Shown here one piece after another: positions 32,347 through 45,549 of a stretch of 64,000 nt of DNA; positions within the stretch are counted from its first letter, which is position 1; the number at the start of each line of letters is the position of its first letter. Both the position numbers and the translations under genes were made by a program. The notes under the pieces were generated by a model. The model was not told where the DNA came from and searched no databases. It worked only from the letters and a program-made list of their open reading frames with translations. The DNA is from Neolentinus lepideus HHB14362 ss-1 (Eukaryota; Basidiomycota; Agaricomycetes; Gloeophyllales; Gloeophyllaceae), in assembly GCA_001632425.1 (NCBI GenBank), contig KV425588.1:5349-69348 (forward strand), given 5' to 3'.

Positions 32347-35284
32347 ATGGCGTATCACGACGACCGTTCACACCGAAATTACTACCGCCGGGAAGATTCA
32401 AACCGATATCACCGCTGTCCGGAGTACCCAGACCGGGATGGTCCAGGGACTAGGCATCAAAGTGGGGAATATTGGGCGCCAACCCACAGGGAACACCGAG
32501 ATATCGGAAACAACACTTGGTACGTCGACTATCGAGCGCAGGGGGCGTGCGCTAGCGTATCCTACCGCCGCAAATCTCTGCTGGAACGCATCGAGCCCGA
32601 AAACAGGCAGAAGTGGCTGAGTCTGCGGGAACGCATCACTGTATCGTCGGGCATCCCGCTTGCGCAGAGGATTAGTACCATGAAGGTGGAGGAACCGCTC
32701 GGAAACGAGCCTGAGCTGGACTACAGCCGTGTACACGAGCGAGAAGAGACGCCACTTCCAGAAACGGAGCCGGAGGGGGATTCCTCGTCTGTTATAGAAG
32801 TTATAGACCTAACAATGGAATCAGACACTGAGAAGGAAGATGAAGAGAGCTCTACGATGGACGCTCCGGAGTTTGAGGAAGGAGAAGTTGTGGAAGTGAC
32901 ATCGCAGCGCGAGGTACGTCAGCTAGGTCTGTATGTGATATCTGTTGCCGTAATAAGTCTTGCTCGATTGATACAGGTTTGTGAGATTCACGACGAAGAA
33001 GAAACGGTGCGAGAGGGCAGGCAGCACCAAGCCGAGCGGAACCTAGGTGCTGTACCCGGCAATGTTGACTCTGACCCTGAACCTTGGCAGCCGTCGGACT
33101 CGCTGGTCCCCTTATTTCTCGTCAGATCTGAAGACATCAGTTCAGATGGTCCCTCGCTAGCTACTGTGGACGATCCTCAATCTCCCCCACCGATTGGGGT
33201 TGCTGAGATGAATGGCCCTCCGCCACTCTCATTATCGGAATCAGTGACAGATGACGTCGATATGAACCTGCCCGAGACTGATGCGCATGCGCAGAACCGA
33301 ACTTACGATGAACGTCGGGAAGTTGGAGAAGTGGAACAACCGACTTCTGAGGTGTGTGGTGCTTTCCACGTAGGTGTACTCGTGGATTTACTCGCTGCAG
33401 GCGGAAGCGCAGATGTCCCATGATGATGAGGATGTTGGGGACAGTAGCCCTCCTGACGAAAACCTTGTCGTCGCCGAACCTTCAACTACTCGTTCACCCG
33501 CAGAGCAGAGTGTTGGAGAAAGTAACCCTCCCGACAAAAACCTTGTCGTCGTTGAACCTTCAACTACTTGTTCAACCGAAAAGCGAACATCCCCTTTGGT
33601 GCCACCATTAGTCGAAGCTTTTCTCGACAATCACATTGATGCCACCGCTGCTATCGGACAGGGCCCACAAAGTCCTGAGCAGAATGTGGTCCTCGACAGC
33701 AATATCAGCCAGCTACAGATCATCGCGGATAATCCCGCTCGATCTACGGACCATCTCATGTCTCACCAACCTACTCAAGAAACCGAAGGTTCCTTGTCTG
33801 CTGCTCTTCAGGCGACTCGGAAGGAGATGCTATCTCTGGTCGTTCGGAATGCCCTCTTCCAGAATCCCAATGCAACGTTCCACCCGGAATATGTTGAAAA
33901 GACGCTCCTCAGCGATGAAAGGTGTCTAGACTTCATGAAGCAGTCCAAGATAGTGGTGCAACAGCTAGAAAATCGACAAAGGCAGCTAGATGTGGAGGAA
34001 CTTCGCGACATGAGCTCTGTCGATGTTTCATCTGGTACTAAGAGGCCTCTGGAGGAGGTGGGTAATGTCGAGGGACTCCGCCAGAGAAAGAGGACAAATC
34101 AATCCGATAATAGTGAGGCGACGCTTGTCGGTAACGTTGCTGCTATGGATGTGGATGCCGCGCTTGACCCTCATCATTCGCCGGCAACATGGGTGCAAGC
34201 ACATGTCGGCAGGAATGACTTCTACGATCCAAACCTTCCTTCGCCAAACGTACCGTCCTCCGTCTCATTACTCCTGAACAAAGCTAAGCACGTACTGAAC
34301 ACGCCTCCAATTGGAAGTATGTCCTCAATTGCGGTCAGCTTCTCACCGAGTCCGATGTCACAATCGGGTTTCCACTTGGGTGCAGAGCCTCGGCCAAGTT
34401 ATCAAGTCCCGGGTCTCTGGTTTGTTAAAATTGGCACACCCCATTCAGATATCCTTGAATGTCATTTCGATGTCTCTCCCGAAGTCGCTGCCGCAACTTG
34501 TCGGTGGGCTCGACGTGATGAGACTTTCGAGTAAGTCCCCGTAAATACAGTTCCATCAATGAATCTCACCATCTGCATCACTAGTGCCGATGCCACTCAT
34601 GTCTGTGTTCGTTTGCTTTGCCTACCGAGGGACTTGGTGGAGGAGATCTTCCAACGGATGCCGGGCGACCACGCTTCTCCAGAAGATATGACGAAATTAA
34701 TGGCCCATATTCCTACAACGTGGCCTCAACGTGGTTCGCTCATCGTGGACTTAAACGTCGGTCAGCCGAGCGAGCAGACATGGTTTGCTGAGTTCATGGT
34801 TCGTGTCAAATTTCTATGTCATTAGATGATGGAAAGTGACAGAAATACCTCAGCGGCAGGATAGTCCTCCATTAGACGTTACTTCCTCTGTCGAACCGGG
34901 GCTCAACCATCTTCGGATTATTCAACTGGCCAACATGTCAGATCGCTTGTTCGTCCTCCATGTCGCTCCTCCCCCTGAGGAAAAGCTAGAGGCAGCCCGC
35001 CTCGAGGAGCAACGGAGGAACCTTGCACGCAAGGCTGCTGATGAACGCAACTTCTCCACATGCTCCCCAGGGATCAGCTTCAATATTCAGGTAAAGCATG
35101 CCGTGTTCACTACATGAAAACCCTTGGCGACAGCATTCTGTCGTGCTCAACCGCGTAGGTGCCCCGTGCAATTGTCACCAGCTGCCACATCAGGCGTTCC
35201 GTCACTGACTTCTATCTTCTCCGTCGCTCAGGTTTGCGAGTTCGTGTGCGCCTCTGTATAATTTATCCACGAGATGGAATGTAG
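32347..35284 (+). CDS. Disordered protein with SUMO-interacting-like motif and PINIT-like domain
   Basis: Six exons (32347-32913, 32977-33351, 33401-34530, 34585-34802, 34843-35090, 35159-35284) give 887 residues. The N-terminus is basic and charged. The stretch SSVIEVIDLTMESD is a textbook SUMO-interacting motif (hydrophobic core followed by acidic residues). A long acidic, Ser/Pro-rich middle follows and includes two near-copies of a block ending NLVVAEPSTT. A folded C-terminus has VCVRLLCLPRDL, then PLDVTSSVEPGLNHLRI, SDRLFVLHVA and a charged helix. This parallels the C-terminus of the gene at 12750-16656, including a phase-2 intron at the same place. A SIM plus a PINIT-like fold hints at SUMO biology, but no SP-RING is present, so this is inference. 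Confidence 0.8.
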
Positions 35285-37570
35285 AATCCCGGTCTGTTCG
35301 ACGTACTGCGATGATCACCTGCATCGCTTAGCCCGAGGACGGTAGGAAGGATCATATAAGACGATGGGACGTAGCGCTTTTGGGCTTCTATTGTCCGCGT
35401 CGGTCCTCGTTCCTTCCAAGATCCATCAGCCGAGCGGGGGTCGTTGAGCAATTTGATGCGAGTCAAAGTCCTAAAACATCTTCACGCCGAGGAATGTATT
35501 ATCTCAAACTGTTTGCCTCCCAGCACCCTCGAAGTTGATATATAGGCTGACTGAAAAGAGCACAAGAATGACTCTGCACGGATGCCTCAATGAATCTAGC
35601 CACTGACTTGCTTTTGCTGTGCCTCTAGTGAAGAATATCAGTTAGACGTTGGTTGGGTGGTAATTACCACTGCGGATGAAGAGGGTGCCTTCCCGTGGTG
35701 AACCAACTGTAACAAATCCACTTTACCCGTAAAAGATTAAGTTAAACGTCACTTTTGCATGAGTCAAGTTAGCTCGACAAGTAACTTCGTGAATCGTCTG
35801 CCTGGAGCACCAGGTGGACAGAGCGTCCCGATAAATGAGCATATCATACACCTGCAGACTCGCGGATCCGGATAACTCGTATATCTTACGGTCGAACCGA
35901 ACAAGTATTCTTTAGTTAGCAGCAGATGCCTCGGACCAGTAAATTGACAGCTCCGAGTCGTGGTAGCTAAGCTTAAGGTTAACTAAATGAAGCTACACTG
36001 ATATTTTAGATCCCTGGTAATCACCGTTGAATAACTACCTTTTGACAAAGATGAAAGCCTTTTCGACTGGTTAGGAAATATTTGGTATGGCTGTCGTGAA
36101 GGTTCCGCGTTGCGAGCCCGTACAATGAATGAACGTATGCTTAGAGAGTTCCTACTCAACGATATAGATTTAATGATGCTCGAGTTGGGCCACATGCATG
36201 TCGGCCTCCGGATTGATATCTGTTACATTCAGGAGCGGCGCCCGAAACATAACAGTAGTGGGACAACGAAATATTGGGAGGCTGGGTTAGCACGTCCAGA
36301 GAGCTCCCGAGATATCGTCTGCGCAGAGTCTGTATCTGCCAAATATTCAGTCCGCTTGCTCAGTAAACAGACAAATAGTGCTGTTGTCGCTCCGTGAGGT
36401 CCAGCCAAGTCCAGCGAGCAAAATTGTCTTGATGAATGCCTCGTTTCAAATACGAATCTTTGAGTTACCTTAGGCTTGGGCGTATCAATTTCAAAGCTGT
36501 CGTTCAGGAATTCCGTTCGATTGATGAACTTCAGCTTAACAGCGGTTCGTTTCAATGCAAATTCTCGCTTACTGTTGAACCATTGTTCTGTTCTTTCCAA
36601 GAACCCGCTTGTGGTGCTTCTGTCCGGGATTTGCGATACGGTTACTGTTGCCACATTCCCCAGCCCACGTCGGTCATCGCCGCCCTAAATACCATATATG
36701 GACATGACGTCCCTGAGTCGGCAAGATGTTTCCGACAAACGAGCACTGCCTTGCCGAAACGGCTTCCAGTGATTGCCAATACCTGTGGCTCCTTCGTAAT
36801 TATAATTTTTGTATATCGTTCCAATGGCTGACGCGGGCGCCTGTGGCATAGCGGGGACAGCGTATATGTCTCAATGCCAAGTCCTCTGCTGGAAATTTCT
36901 CGTGAGCTCTTCATTCGTTTTAGTCAGTCTACACTTGGCATGTCTAGGTCCCGATTGCGTGGTAACCGGGGCAGGGTCCCGCGTCTGCTCGCTAACGAGC
37001 TGGCTCAAATGTCGGTGCACAAAGGGCTCCGTTACTCCGTGCTTCTTCACCGAGCTTGAGGTCAGATGGTCTCGTTATTCTTGGGATCCAATCGGCGGTC
37101 TTCAACGCACTCTGGCTGTGCCACAGCTGCAACCCAGTGATGATGGATTGTCATAATAGCTCTTTATTGCACAATGTTGACATATGGTGCCTGACGCGCC
37201 TCGTCGCTTATACGGACCCTCTCAAATCCGGTGCGTGAAATATTGTCGCAGTTATTCATGTACCTTACGATGTAGCGCAAGAGATTCACTTGTGATACAT
37301 CTGGTATTGTGAAGGCTCTTGTCCAACAACACAACTATGTACAATGCGAACCGGTGGGAATGGTCGTCAGATGGTCGCTACCGGTTTGACCGCTAAGAGC
37401 GATTGTCCTCGCCGCAGCTATTCTAGCACATGGCATGGAAGCAATGCTCTCTGAACCTACGGAAGGTCTCGAATGTTGGCTAGAAAGTGCGATGGCGATC
37501 TTGCATCTTGACATTTATCAGATCCGATCTATTACTTTGTTCTAAGTCCGAGCTTCGATATTCTTCCGTT
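35285..37570. other. Gene-poor region, 2.3 kb
   Basis: I find no supportable gene. Open frames on both strands up to about 140 codons (for example minus 36229-36654) lack domains, signal peptides or coherent splice joints. No inverted repeats or RNA genes stood out. It may contain decayed transposon sequence, but I cannot show it. Confidence 0.5.
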
Positions 37571-37576
37571 TATAAA
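37571..37576 (+). promoter_or_regulatory. TATA box of the 917-residue protein gene
   Basis: TATAAAGGCC lies 112 bp upstream of the ATG at 37688. Confidence 0.5.
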
Positions 37577-37687
37577 GGCCACCCGCACCGACCCGTTCGC
37601 CAGGACATCCGCTCGACTGGTCTCTGGCGCCCTTCCCCGACACTTCCCCGTTACTATACTCCTTGACATTCTTCTGTGTGTAAAAAT

Positions 37688-40600
37688 ATGAATTTCAGCC
37701 CCATCCTGACGTTCGACAAAATGGACTTGGAGCACCAGTCCGAGTACAACCTGCGCTATCTCAACGCGCAGCTCGGCGCTCTGCACCAGAACGCCAGAAA
37801 GGCTATTGGTCGTCTCGGCACTCAGCTGAAGGTCGACGAGGTCGCCCGCGGGCATGTTGCTCTGGGTGAATACTACTATTTGACTGGCAACGCATCCACC
37901 ACCGAGGATGCTACTAGCTACTTCCGCTTCGACACTCCCGAAATCGTGGACTTTATCACTTCTTCAAAGCTTCGTCTGCGTCTTCGCGTGAACCAAGATA
38001 GTTACTACAACCCGGAGTACAAGCTGCTCCGCTCTGGGTAAGTTCTGTTCAATAACCGAAACAAGTGGCCTGTTTTTAAACAATGTTCTTCAGACGCAAT
38101 GTGACTCCGGACTTTGTCCACGTCGAATTTGAGGTCAACTTTGACACTCGTCAAGCGGGCTACGTTCCGTCGGAGCAAGGTCTCCATACCATCAATGTAT
38201 TGATCCTTGATCTTTACAGTAAGCGTAGCGGATATGAATGTGCTTGTACACCTGTTCTGACTCGACTTGCTTCCAGGTCCTATTGTTATTTCCCCTCTCA
38301 ACGAACCCCTCCGATTCTACTTCTCCCAATACTTGAGGTATCTCCAGGATGAGGGTCACAACATGTTGTACACTCTCCCCTACTTTAAGAAAACGTTCCC
38401 CCTCAGCCCCCGTACCCCATCTGTTCGGGCTGCCACTCCCCTTCCCGAGTTGGACATTCGCCCCTTCAACTCTCGCCTGCGCCTCGCTTGGTTCAAGGCA
38501 GCATTGACGGCGCTGAACACTTCTCGCACGCACGGAAAGCCCACTGTCGAGTCTATTTGCTTAGCCGAGTACTCAGCTGAGGAGTATGACACTCGTTTGG
38601 ACGTCAAGTTCGGCATTCCCGAGATCTACGTTTCTGGAAATGACGTGTTCCTTCGCTTGACTATTACCGAGGGTGTTTTGTACACCAAGCGCGGAATCTC
38701 ATGGTATGTTATTCAAATCACGATAAGGCTTTCGTCTTATACTTCGCAGGAACGTGGTCGACCGCATTGATGGTACCTTTACCATCAAGATCAACGTCCG
38801 AAACCATGCCAAGGTTGAGCTGTACTTTGCTCTCGAAGGTAAGCACGTCTTCACCTCTCGTTCCAATGACCTAGCTAACTTCGCTGCTCTCAGAACTCAA
38901 CAACAGACTCTTGACATGTTTCGACGCCGTTTTGCATCACCGCAGGGAGCGCCTCACCTCGTTCCTGGAGAAGTATGCTCTCGTCTGCAACGAGACCATC
39001 TTGAAGGCCATCGCCGGCATCGATGAGTCCACCCCCCATTTCGACTCGGAGATCTACGGTGGCCTTATTGCCAAGGACGCGCAACGCCTTGGTCTTGTCA
39101 ACACACCCCATGTCCACTCGTTCGACTACGTTCAGGTCCTCGACCGCTACTCACTCATCCAGCAATTCCAGACCCTCCACTCGAGTGACGTCCGTGGGAC
39201 GTACCAGTGGACGCACCGCCTCGCTGATAGCAGGACGTTCCACGCACATTTCGGCCCTCTCCGAGTACGCTTGCTGTCCGATAACAAGGCTCTTGTCTGG
39301 ATTTGCCCTAAGGAGTTGAGTGGTTCGTCGTTGACAAGGTACGCTAATTGTCCCTCATTCACATCCTAGTATAAAGTTTGATGACGGTACCTTATCTAGC
39401 TCCTTCGTCTTCAAGGACTTGGCTCTTGCTTTCGAGGTCCCGCTCAAGACTTCGGACGAGGAGATCTGGTCGTTGAACGGCCCCTCCTCGGTTTTCCGTT
39501 TCCATGTCGCAGACACTATTCTGCATCACCTTTGCTTGGACCTTGAGCGTAAGTCATTACCCCATCGATCTTGTACACATCTAACTATGTCACCAGACGC
39601 CGAATTCGTCCTCGATCTCTCTAATCTTGGAGAACTCCTGACATTCGCAAATGACACTGATCTGCAGACCATCGGCGGATTGGTCAACCACTTGTGGAGG
39701 AGCTACTCTAAGCAGCTCGTTGAGAACGGCCAGCACATCTTACTCAGCACCCCGGTTTTCAAGGCTGGTGCTTCCCCTGCAGATTACATCCTCACGACGG
39801 TCAAGGGCTTCACGTACTCTAAACTCGAGGTCACTCGCTGCAACTTCGACAAGCTTCCCGCGAGTGTAGAGCCTGCTCTCATCGTTGTCGGCATGTGCGG
39901 CTACAGGCCGTTCCCCATCGACCCCGTCAAAATCTTGTACGAATTGACTTGTGACGGCGCGAACAAGAACTCCTTGTTCATCTCTCGCAAGTGCTTCTTG
40001 GAAGAGCATATTCTCCGCCTCTTCGACTCGATCAATGACAAGTTGTCCAAGATCGCGTTCCCTACCGCTGGTGGCAACTTATGGAACCAGGCGCTGTCGG
40101 CGTTCGTTGAATCACCCGAGGGTCGCCAGCTCCAGTTCAAGATTGACGGGAACAATCTTTTCGCCGAATGGACCCTTCGCAAGCAGGAGAAGATCACGGA
40201 GACGTACGATATCTCTTGTATGTATTTACACTTCGTCCCTTCTATTTATTGCGGCTCATATTTCCCTGAAGGCGAGATCGTCAACAAGCTCTTCATCGAG
40301 ATTGGCAGACCCAACATCCAGATGACTGGTACGCTCAGCATCAAGAGTATTCCCAAGGACGGTCTCTCTGCAAGGTTCGCAGTACTGTGGTTTCTCAGGA
40401 CATGCTCCAACTAACCTACGGCACCATATAGCATGGAGACCCGGGCTACCTGGAACCCCACGTTGTCCTTCGTCATGGAGAACGGTGCGCTGGTGGTTAG
40501 GTCGGACGGCTCGCTGCCCAAGGTATACTCTTCGAACGATGCCCGGACCCGTGCGCTGGGCGAGGATCTGAAGACCAAGGTCATCTCCAGCGTCAGCCTC

Positions 40601-40935
40601 GCTGAACTCGAAGAAGAGTTCCGCGCCGAGTTCTGCAGCGCCTGGCAGACGTGCGTACCGCGCGCAGGCACCTTCACGCTCGGCAACCCGGTTATGAACT
40701 CCAACGGCGACGTCGTGTTCGAGTCGTACTACTCCACTGTTGCCGCCGCCAAGATCGTCAGCACCGTCGTCTCGTCCAACGGCAACGGCTCCGATCTCCG
40801 TGTATGTCTATGTTGTGACGCGCCTTAAGTCATGGATGCTAACTTGGATTTTTCCTACAGCTTTCTCCCATCTCCGTGAACGGTGCCCACAAGCATGCGA
40901 TTGTTAACGGCTCGATACGCTCCGCGCACTATTGA
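37688..40935 (+). CDS. Uncharacterised 917-residue protein
   Basis: Ten exons (37688-38037, 38094-38218, 38277-38703, 38750-38838, 38894-39338, 39400-39548, 39597-40217, 40272-40374, 40432-40801, 40861-40935) all join in frame. I do not recognise the family. No signal peptide or membrane segment is evident. The protein alternates beta-rich segments with helical stretches such as CFDAVLHHRRERLTSFLEKYAL and includes several Tyr-rich patches. Codons ending in C and G are strongly preferred and the promoter has a TATA box, which together suggest high expression. A soluble, globular, multi-domain protein of unknown role is the most I can say. An in-frame ATG at 37721 is an alternative start. Confidence 0.85.
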
Positions 40936-41471
40936 TCCGCACGCGAGGACATAAAATCCGACGTGGGTAAAGAATGTCGGCCATGTCGTTCGAACCCCGG
41001 ATTCGCCTCTCTCTCTTTCATGTATGGAGGCATACGTTCGGATCAATCTCTGGACAGCATCACCTATGATCACGCTATGAATGTACAATCAGATACGCAA
41101 TAATGTTTCACGCTTGCTTTACGTACTACCGTACCCTACTAGAAATGCGCAATAAATCTCGCGGAAGAGTCGCGACTTCCGTTCATCATTGGTTGGATCT
41201 CAGAGCAATTAATTGCCTTCGATCTGTATGTATCGTTTTTGTAGTGAGAGTCATTGTCTCCTCTTGACATACATCCTTGTAATGTATCGACATATTATCA
41301 AGTCTGTACTTGCCTCAGCCACGACGTGGGTATATAATGAATACATTGGAAAGGTAATGCTTTGAATCAAAGGAGATGAGAAATGGTACAGACGGCATTG
41401 ATCGGTCCCATCGGGGACAGTAACATATACATATGGACCAAGTGCGTGAGCACACGGAATGGTGTGGAAGA
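40936..41471. other. Convergent intergenic region
   Basis: About 535 bp between two facing stops (the 917-residue protein and Rai1). It should contain both 3' UTRs. I see no gene, repeat or RNA. Confidence 0.6.
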
Positions 41472-43024
41472 TCAGATCGTCCAACCAGCTGGTAGTTTCT
41501 TGCGAGAGCTTCCTGCTATTGGCGCAGACTCCCGAATTTCCGAGGCGTGAGGTCGGGTGTTCTGCCCAGAAGTACCACCTTCCACATTTCCCGCACTCTT
41601 CTTTCGTTCCGTTTCTTCCTCCCAAAACCACCTGGGCAAAAAACCCACCCTGTCCTCGCCTGCTTCAACATCCCTCACGCCCTCCCCATCCAACACCGAT
41701 ATACTCACGCCCTTTCCCGGTGCGAACCGCACGCGCCAGACCTGACCATCTTTGGGTGGCGTCTGCTGTATGACGCCCTTCAAGTAGGACAAGAACCGCT
41801 GGCCCCAGTCCAGGCAAAGCTGCGGATCCCATGCGCCTGGCTTCCCGCGAACGAGGCGGGGGAGCTCAATGGTTTTGAAGGATTGAACAGTCGTGAGGCG
41901 GCCGGGCGGGGTGCGGAACCCGACAATGATCTCCTGTCGATACGTGCACGTTAGTTTTGTAGAAAAATGGGAAATCGGGGGAAGGGCTCACAGGAACACC
42001 TAGCAGGAAGGATTGGAAGTAGAATTTGAGTAACTTCCTGGAATTCATGTATAAGTTAAGGGAAGAACTACCGTATACACGTATGATATACGTACTTTTC
42101 GAAGCGCGCTTCGGCTCTCTGATCGCGGATAGCTAAGGAGGTTTTGAGCTCTACAAAGGCGTCTTTCTTTTCCCCTACAATCCGCTCTTAGCAATCGACA
42201 TTAGATCGATATTCAAGGTGAGTACCTCGAATGCAGTCTACCTCCCCGCCGATGACCATTCTGAAATCGCCCAGTTTTGTCTTGACGACGTTGCACCACT
42301 GGACGTTCGTGTCCACGTCCCCACCCCAGCCGAAAGGCCTATTTGGGAGAGACTCTGGCCTATCGGGTTTCGAGGAAGTGCACCAGGACTCGAATGCGTA
42401 GCCGTAGTAAGTCTGTGTGCGCTGCCGCGGGTTCATATTCTCGCTGTACCAAACGGTCAGGAGATACATGCGTGGCTACATCTACACGTACTTTTCTTTG
42501 ATCTGCTCTTCAGAGGCATGCTCTTCAAAGTAGAGCGTCCCATTGAGGTACATAACGTTCAGATCCCAGCCATCCCGTTCTTGATACGGCGCTGTCAGTA
42601 TTCTCTCGTAATTATGAGTGCCACTGAACAGAACATCAAATCACACTCACTTGGTTATAACGCCTCTCCAAGACACGACGCCAATCCCGGGCATGCCCCC
42701 ATACATATTCCTGGCCCTCGTCCATGCCTTGAGCAGGCTATCAATTCGACCTCTCTCCTCTGGCCTCTTGATCCACCTCTCGTACCCGTACCGAAGTTCA
42801 GCACCGGGTGGCGGATCCACGTAGTGCCGCATTGCAGAGTCATTCCAAACTAATTCATGGGAGGGCGTGTACGAGAATGTCAAGAGAAAGGTAGGTTGCT
42901 GGAACGGGACAGGTTTGACTTGAGGTGGGTTGGAGATGGATGGATAGGTCAAGTGTGGCTCAGATTCGCATAGTCCCTTCTTGCTGAGAGGCTGGACGTC
43001 GTCTGAAATGTTTCGTTTCGACAT
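41472..43024 (-). CDS. RAI1: Decapping nuclease Rai1 (DXO family)
   Basis: Six exons (43024-42651, 42602-42492, 42443-42226, 42174-42096, 42037-41992, 41933-41472) give 429 residues. Rai1/DXO removes incomplete or non-canonical 5' caps and partners the exonuclease Rat1/Xrn2 in the nucleus. The protein shows YVDPPPGAELRYGYERW near the N-terminus, WRGVITKILTAPYQERDGW, then the metal-binding GGEVDCI and the catalytic FVELKTS (E-L-K), and FYFQSFLLGVPEIIVGFRT. These occur in family order. The start MSKRNISDDVQPLSKKG is in line with family N-termini. The acidic C-terminal tail after FLPRWFWEEE is lineage-specific. Confidence 0.93.
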
Positions 43025-43358
43025 CAGTGCGAGAGGCACGATAAGGTTGCGGGAAGATGCAGATGGTGGCGAACCTGAAAGTCAAACTCAAGACCGAGCA
43101 CATAAACGCTACCATCTCTGGATTCCAGGACCTTCTACCTAAGCTCGTGCAGGGGTCCGTGTAATCCTGGGACAACACGATATACGAATCTTCATTCTCA
43201 AATCGGTGGACCAGCCTGCACTGGACATACTTTGCAAAGGGCTGCACTCTCCTATGCCACTCCTGCTGCTCATCGGACGTCAGCTAGATGGCAGATTTGT
43301 GCTTGTCATTGTATATCTGCTTTCCGATGGATAGCAGCTTCTCTGACATTCGCTGCAG

Positions 43359-43697
43359 GTGTTGAATGGCCCAATCAGTGTCGAAGACTATGCTCGTCGT
43401 GTGCGACCACCCTTATTGACTCCGATTGTTTTCTCTCGCCTATCGTTACTTTTCGGCTCTGCCATCTTCTCTAATCTTCGGAACCTCTATGCGGAGAGAG
43501 GACGGGTAACACTGTCGCACCTGTTCGTAGCTAGCACTCTGGAAAGTGTCTGCGTGAGCATCCAAGACGATGATACCTTGACAGCCTTAGTAGACCGAAT
43601 CAGCTTGATGCTTGGGACAGAACCGTTCTCAGATAGTCTGGCCGTCATCTTGGAAGGGACTTCGCTTCTATGGTCTTCTGGGCCGGGTTACCCGTGA
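43359..43697 (+). CDS. Fragment of an F-box/LRR-type protein gene
   Basis: The frame encodes PISVEDYARRVRPPLL, then FSNLRNLYAERG and VTLSHLFVASTLESVCVSI. This pattern ('YARRVR', followed by leucine-rich 'PNLR.L' and 'LFL...L..L.I' steps) is seen in the large F-box/LRR families of Agaricomycetes. The F-box itself would lie upstream in other exons near 43230-43358, and later repeats in another frame to about 43950. I could not build a complete gene, so this may be an intact multi-exon gene or a decaying copy. Confidence 0.4.
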   Translation: MLNGPISVEDYARRVRPPLLTPIVFSRLSLLFGSAIFSNLRNLYAERGRVTLSHLFVASTLESVCVSIQDDDTLTALVDRISLMLGTEPFSDSLAVILEGTSLLWSSGPGYP

Positions 43698-43929
43698 AAC
43701 ATCTGGCGTCTCTGGTCATCTCTCTACGGAGCAGTCAGAAGCTTTGACGGACCTCACTTGTTTTGCTGCTCCGACTTGCTGGATTTTCTGCTTAGTCTGC
43801 AAGATCTGTGACGCATATGCCTCCCACAGACTGTTCATATGGACCAAGAATCCAAGTCCTATGTTCCAGCCTCCCACCTCTCAAAGTATTTGCCACTTAG
43901 AACGGAAGTATCGTTTCGTTCGCGTCCAT

Positions 43930-44275
43930 TCGCGCTACTCGGGATGAACATACGGAACATGGACGAGCAACTCAGGTACTTCCACAATGGGCGTAGAGCA
44001 TAGTCTGCACCTGCAGCAACGCCAATTTCACGCGCCGGAAGTCAGGCTCTTGCACAGATAGGATATGTCTACGAGGACTCTCGCTATGATGAAGCCCACA
44101 GAGCCATGGTTTATCGTATTGAGTGCAAAGGTGAAAGCAAGGGAAGGGTATTTTGTGGACCTCTCCGCGGATCCGGGTGAAGGCGCGGAACGGTACCAGC
44201 TCTTACAATCAAAGACGGGAAAGAGCGCCAGAGGGTTTGTATTGTGTCGACGTCCTGCGAGAAGACCTTTCTCAA
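43930..44275 (-). pseudogene. Decayed copy of the membrane-protein gene at 45.5-46.3 kb
   Basis: The minus strand encodes PLALFPVFDCKSWYRS, then YPSLAFTFALNTINHG and VLVDISYLCKSL. These match, in order, PLASFPALDCNGWYGR, YHSFAFALDLSAMIYQG and VLVDRFGHILSVQES of the gene at 45550-46284. Only this N-terminal part is retained, with frame breaks and no downstream body. Flanking DNA to about 44950 also resembles 46.3-47.0 kb, so the copy arose by a duplication of roughly 2 kb. Confidence 0.65.
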
Positions 44276-45549
44276 GTCCTCTTGATTAGCAGATGATCAT
44301 TTGAGTGCAATATCATGGCCGTACGCAACCTGCTCAGACTGCGTTTTGAATTTATTGTGCGACAACCTCGGCAGATGCAAATCTATCCACCAGGGTGTAT
44401 ACTGTCTCGTACAGCGAGAGACCTAGGGTCCGACGACTGAAACCTGCCTACCTTGACTCAAGTTATCCTTGGGCAGAAAACGGAATTCAAGTATGTCATT
44501 TCTCTCGCGAAGAAACGGAGACCGAAACTTACGATGACAATGATCAACGAGTGCATCCACCTCGAAAGGTCGTCAGCCAGCTTACAGGTAAATGGTTGAC
44601 GTACCCTATTACCGTGCACGGAGTTTGCTGACATATGAGTCACCTAGAGATCAGAAGGTCTTACAAACATGGTCCATCTACTTCGACTGGTATCAAAAAT
44701 GAATTGCCCTGAGAAGCATACTGCATGATATATACCAATGTACAGACGTGGCGCCGCTTCATCTGATGCGTCTCTCTGCGTAGTTGTCTCCAGCTGGCTG
44801 GCATCATCAAGGAAGCGTTGCAGTCTTGTATGAACGCAGCTCTGACAGATACGCTTAATACTAGCCGCGTCGATTGCATGATCATGTCGGAACGGCTAAT
44901 TCGCAAGGCCCACCGGGACCTACGTATCCGGCGTCAAACCAGTCGACGAAAAGTAATCACGAAGAGCAAAGGACGTGATTTTAAATTGCCGGGGAACATC
45001 CTTCGACATCATCGACAAGGGCCAAGATGTACCCTGCCAAACGGAGAGCAGAAAGCTCCCAAGCGTCTCCGACTCCATTTTCGTCCTTGGAAGCGGAGCA
45101 TGTCACTTGCTGTCTCGAGAAGACCACCTCCGTTCGCTTGAACGGTCCCGCGCAAAGCCCTCCTCTGCATTAATATTGTCAAGAATCGGTACATCAACGG
45201 TTCTCTCAGGAGAGGAAATATGAACACCAGCCGCTGAGCCGCGATGAGAGTCGGGAGGGATATGAAGGGTAGAGACACTTGGACATCGGGACACAAACGC
45301 TGCAAGGCTGCGAGTTGTTGAATGCTTTGAGGTCGGATGGCCAGAGAATGCACGCCAGTCGCCAGTAGAGGTCACGGGGAACGGCAAGAAACGAGGTGCA
45401 AGGCGAGGGCAAATCAAGGGTAAATATCTCTGATAGTGGAAGCCCAACATTGGAGCAGACGGTCTCGGCGAGCATGTATTTTGAAGCGTGCAAGATCGCT
45501 TCTCGAACACGGGTGTCCCAACGGTATGTCAGTCTCGTCCGTTTGAGGC
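44276..45549. other. Duplicated flank and unresolved minus-strand frames
   Basis: The left half (to about 44950) is the upstream flank of the decayed copy. From about 45000 to 45640 three minus-strand frames are open over long stretches at once (for example 45103-45510 and 45206-45634). None shows a domain, so I cannot tell which, if any, is coding. Confidence 0.4.

Noticed and set aside
36229..36654. Minus-strand open frame of 141 codons
   Set aside because: No domain, no splice partners, and overlapping plus-strand frames are equally open.
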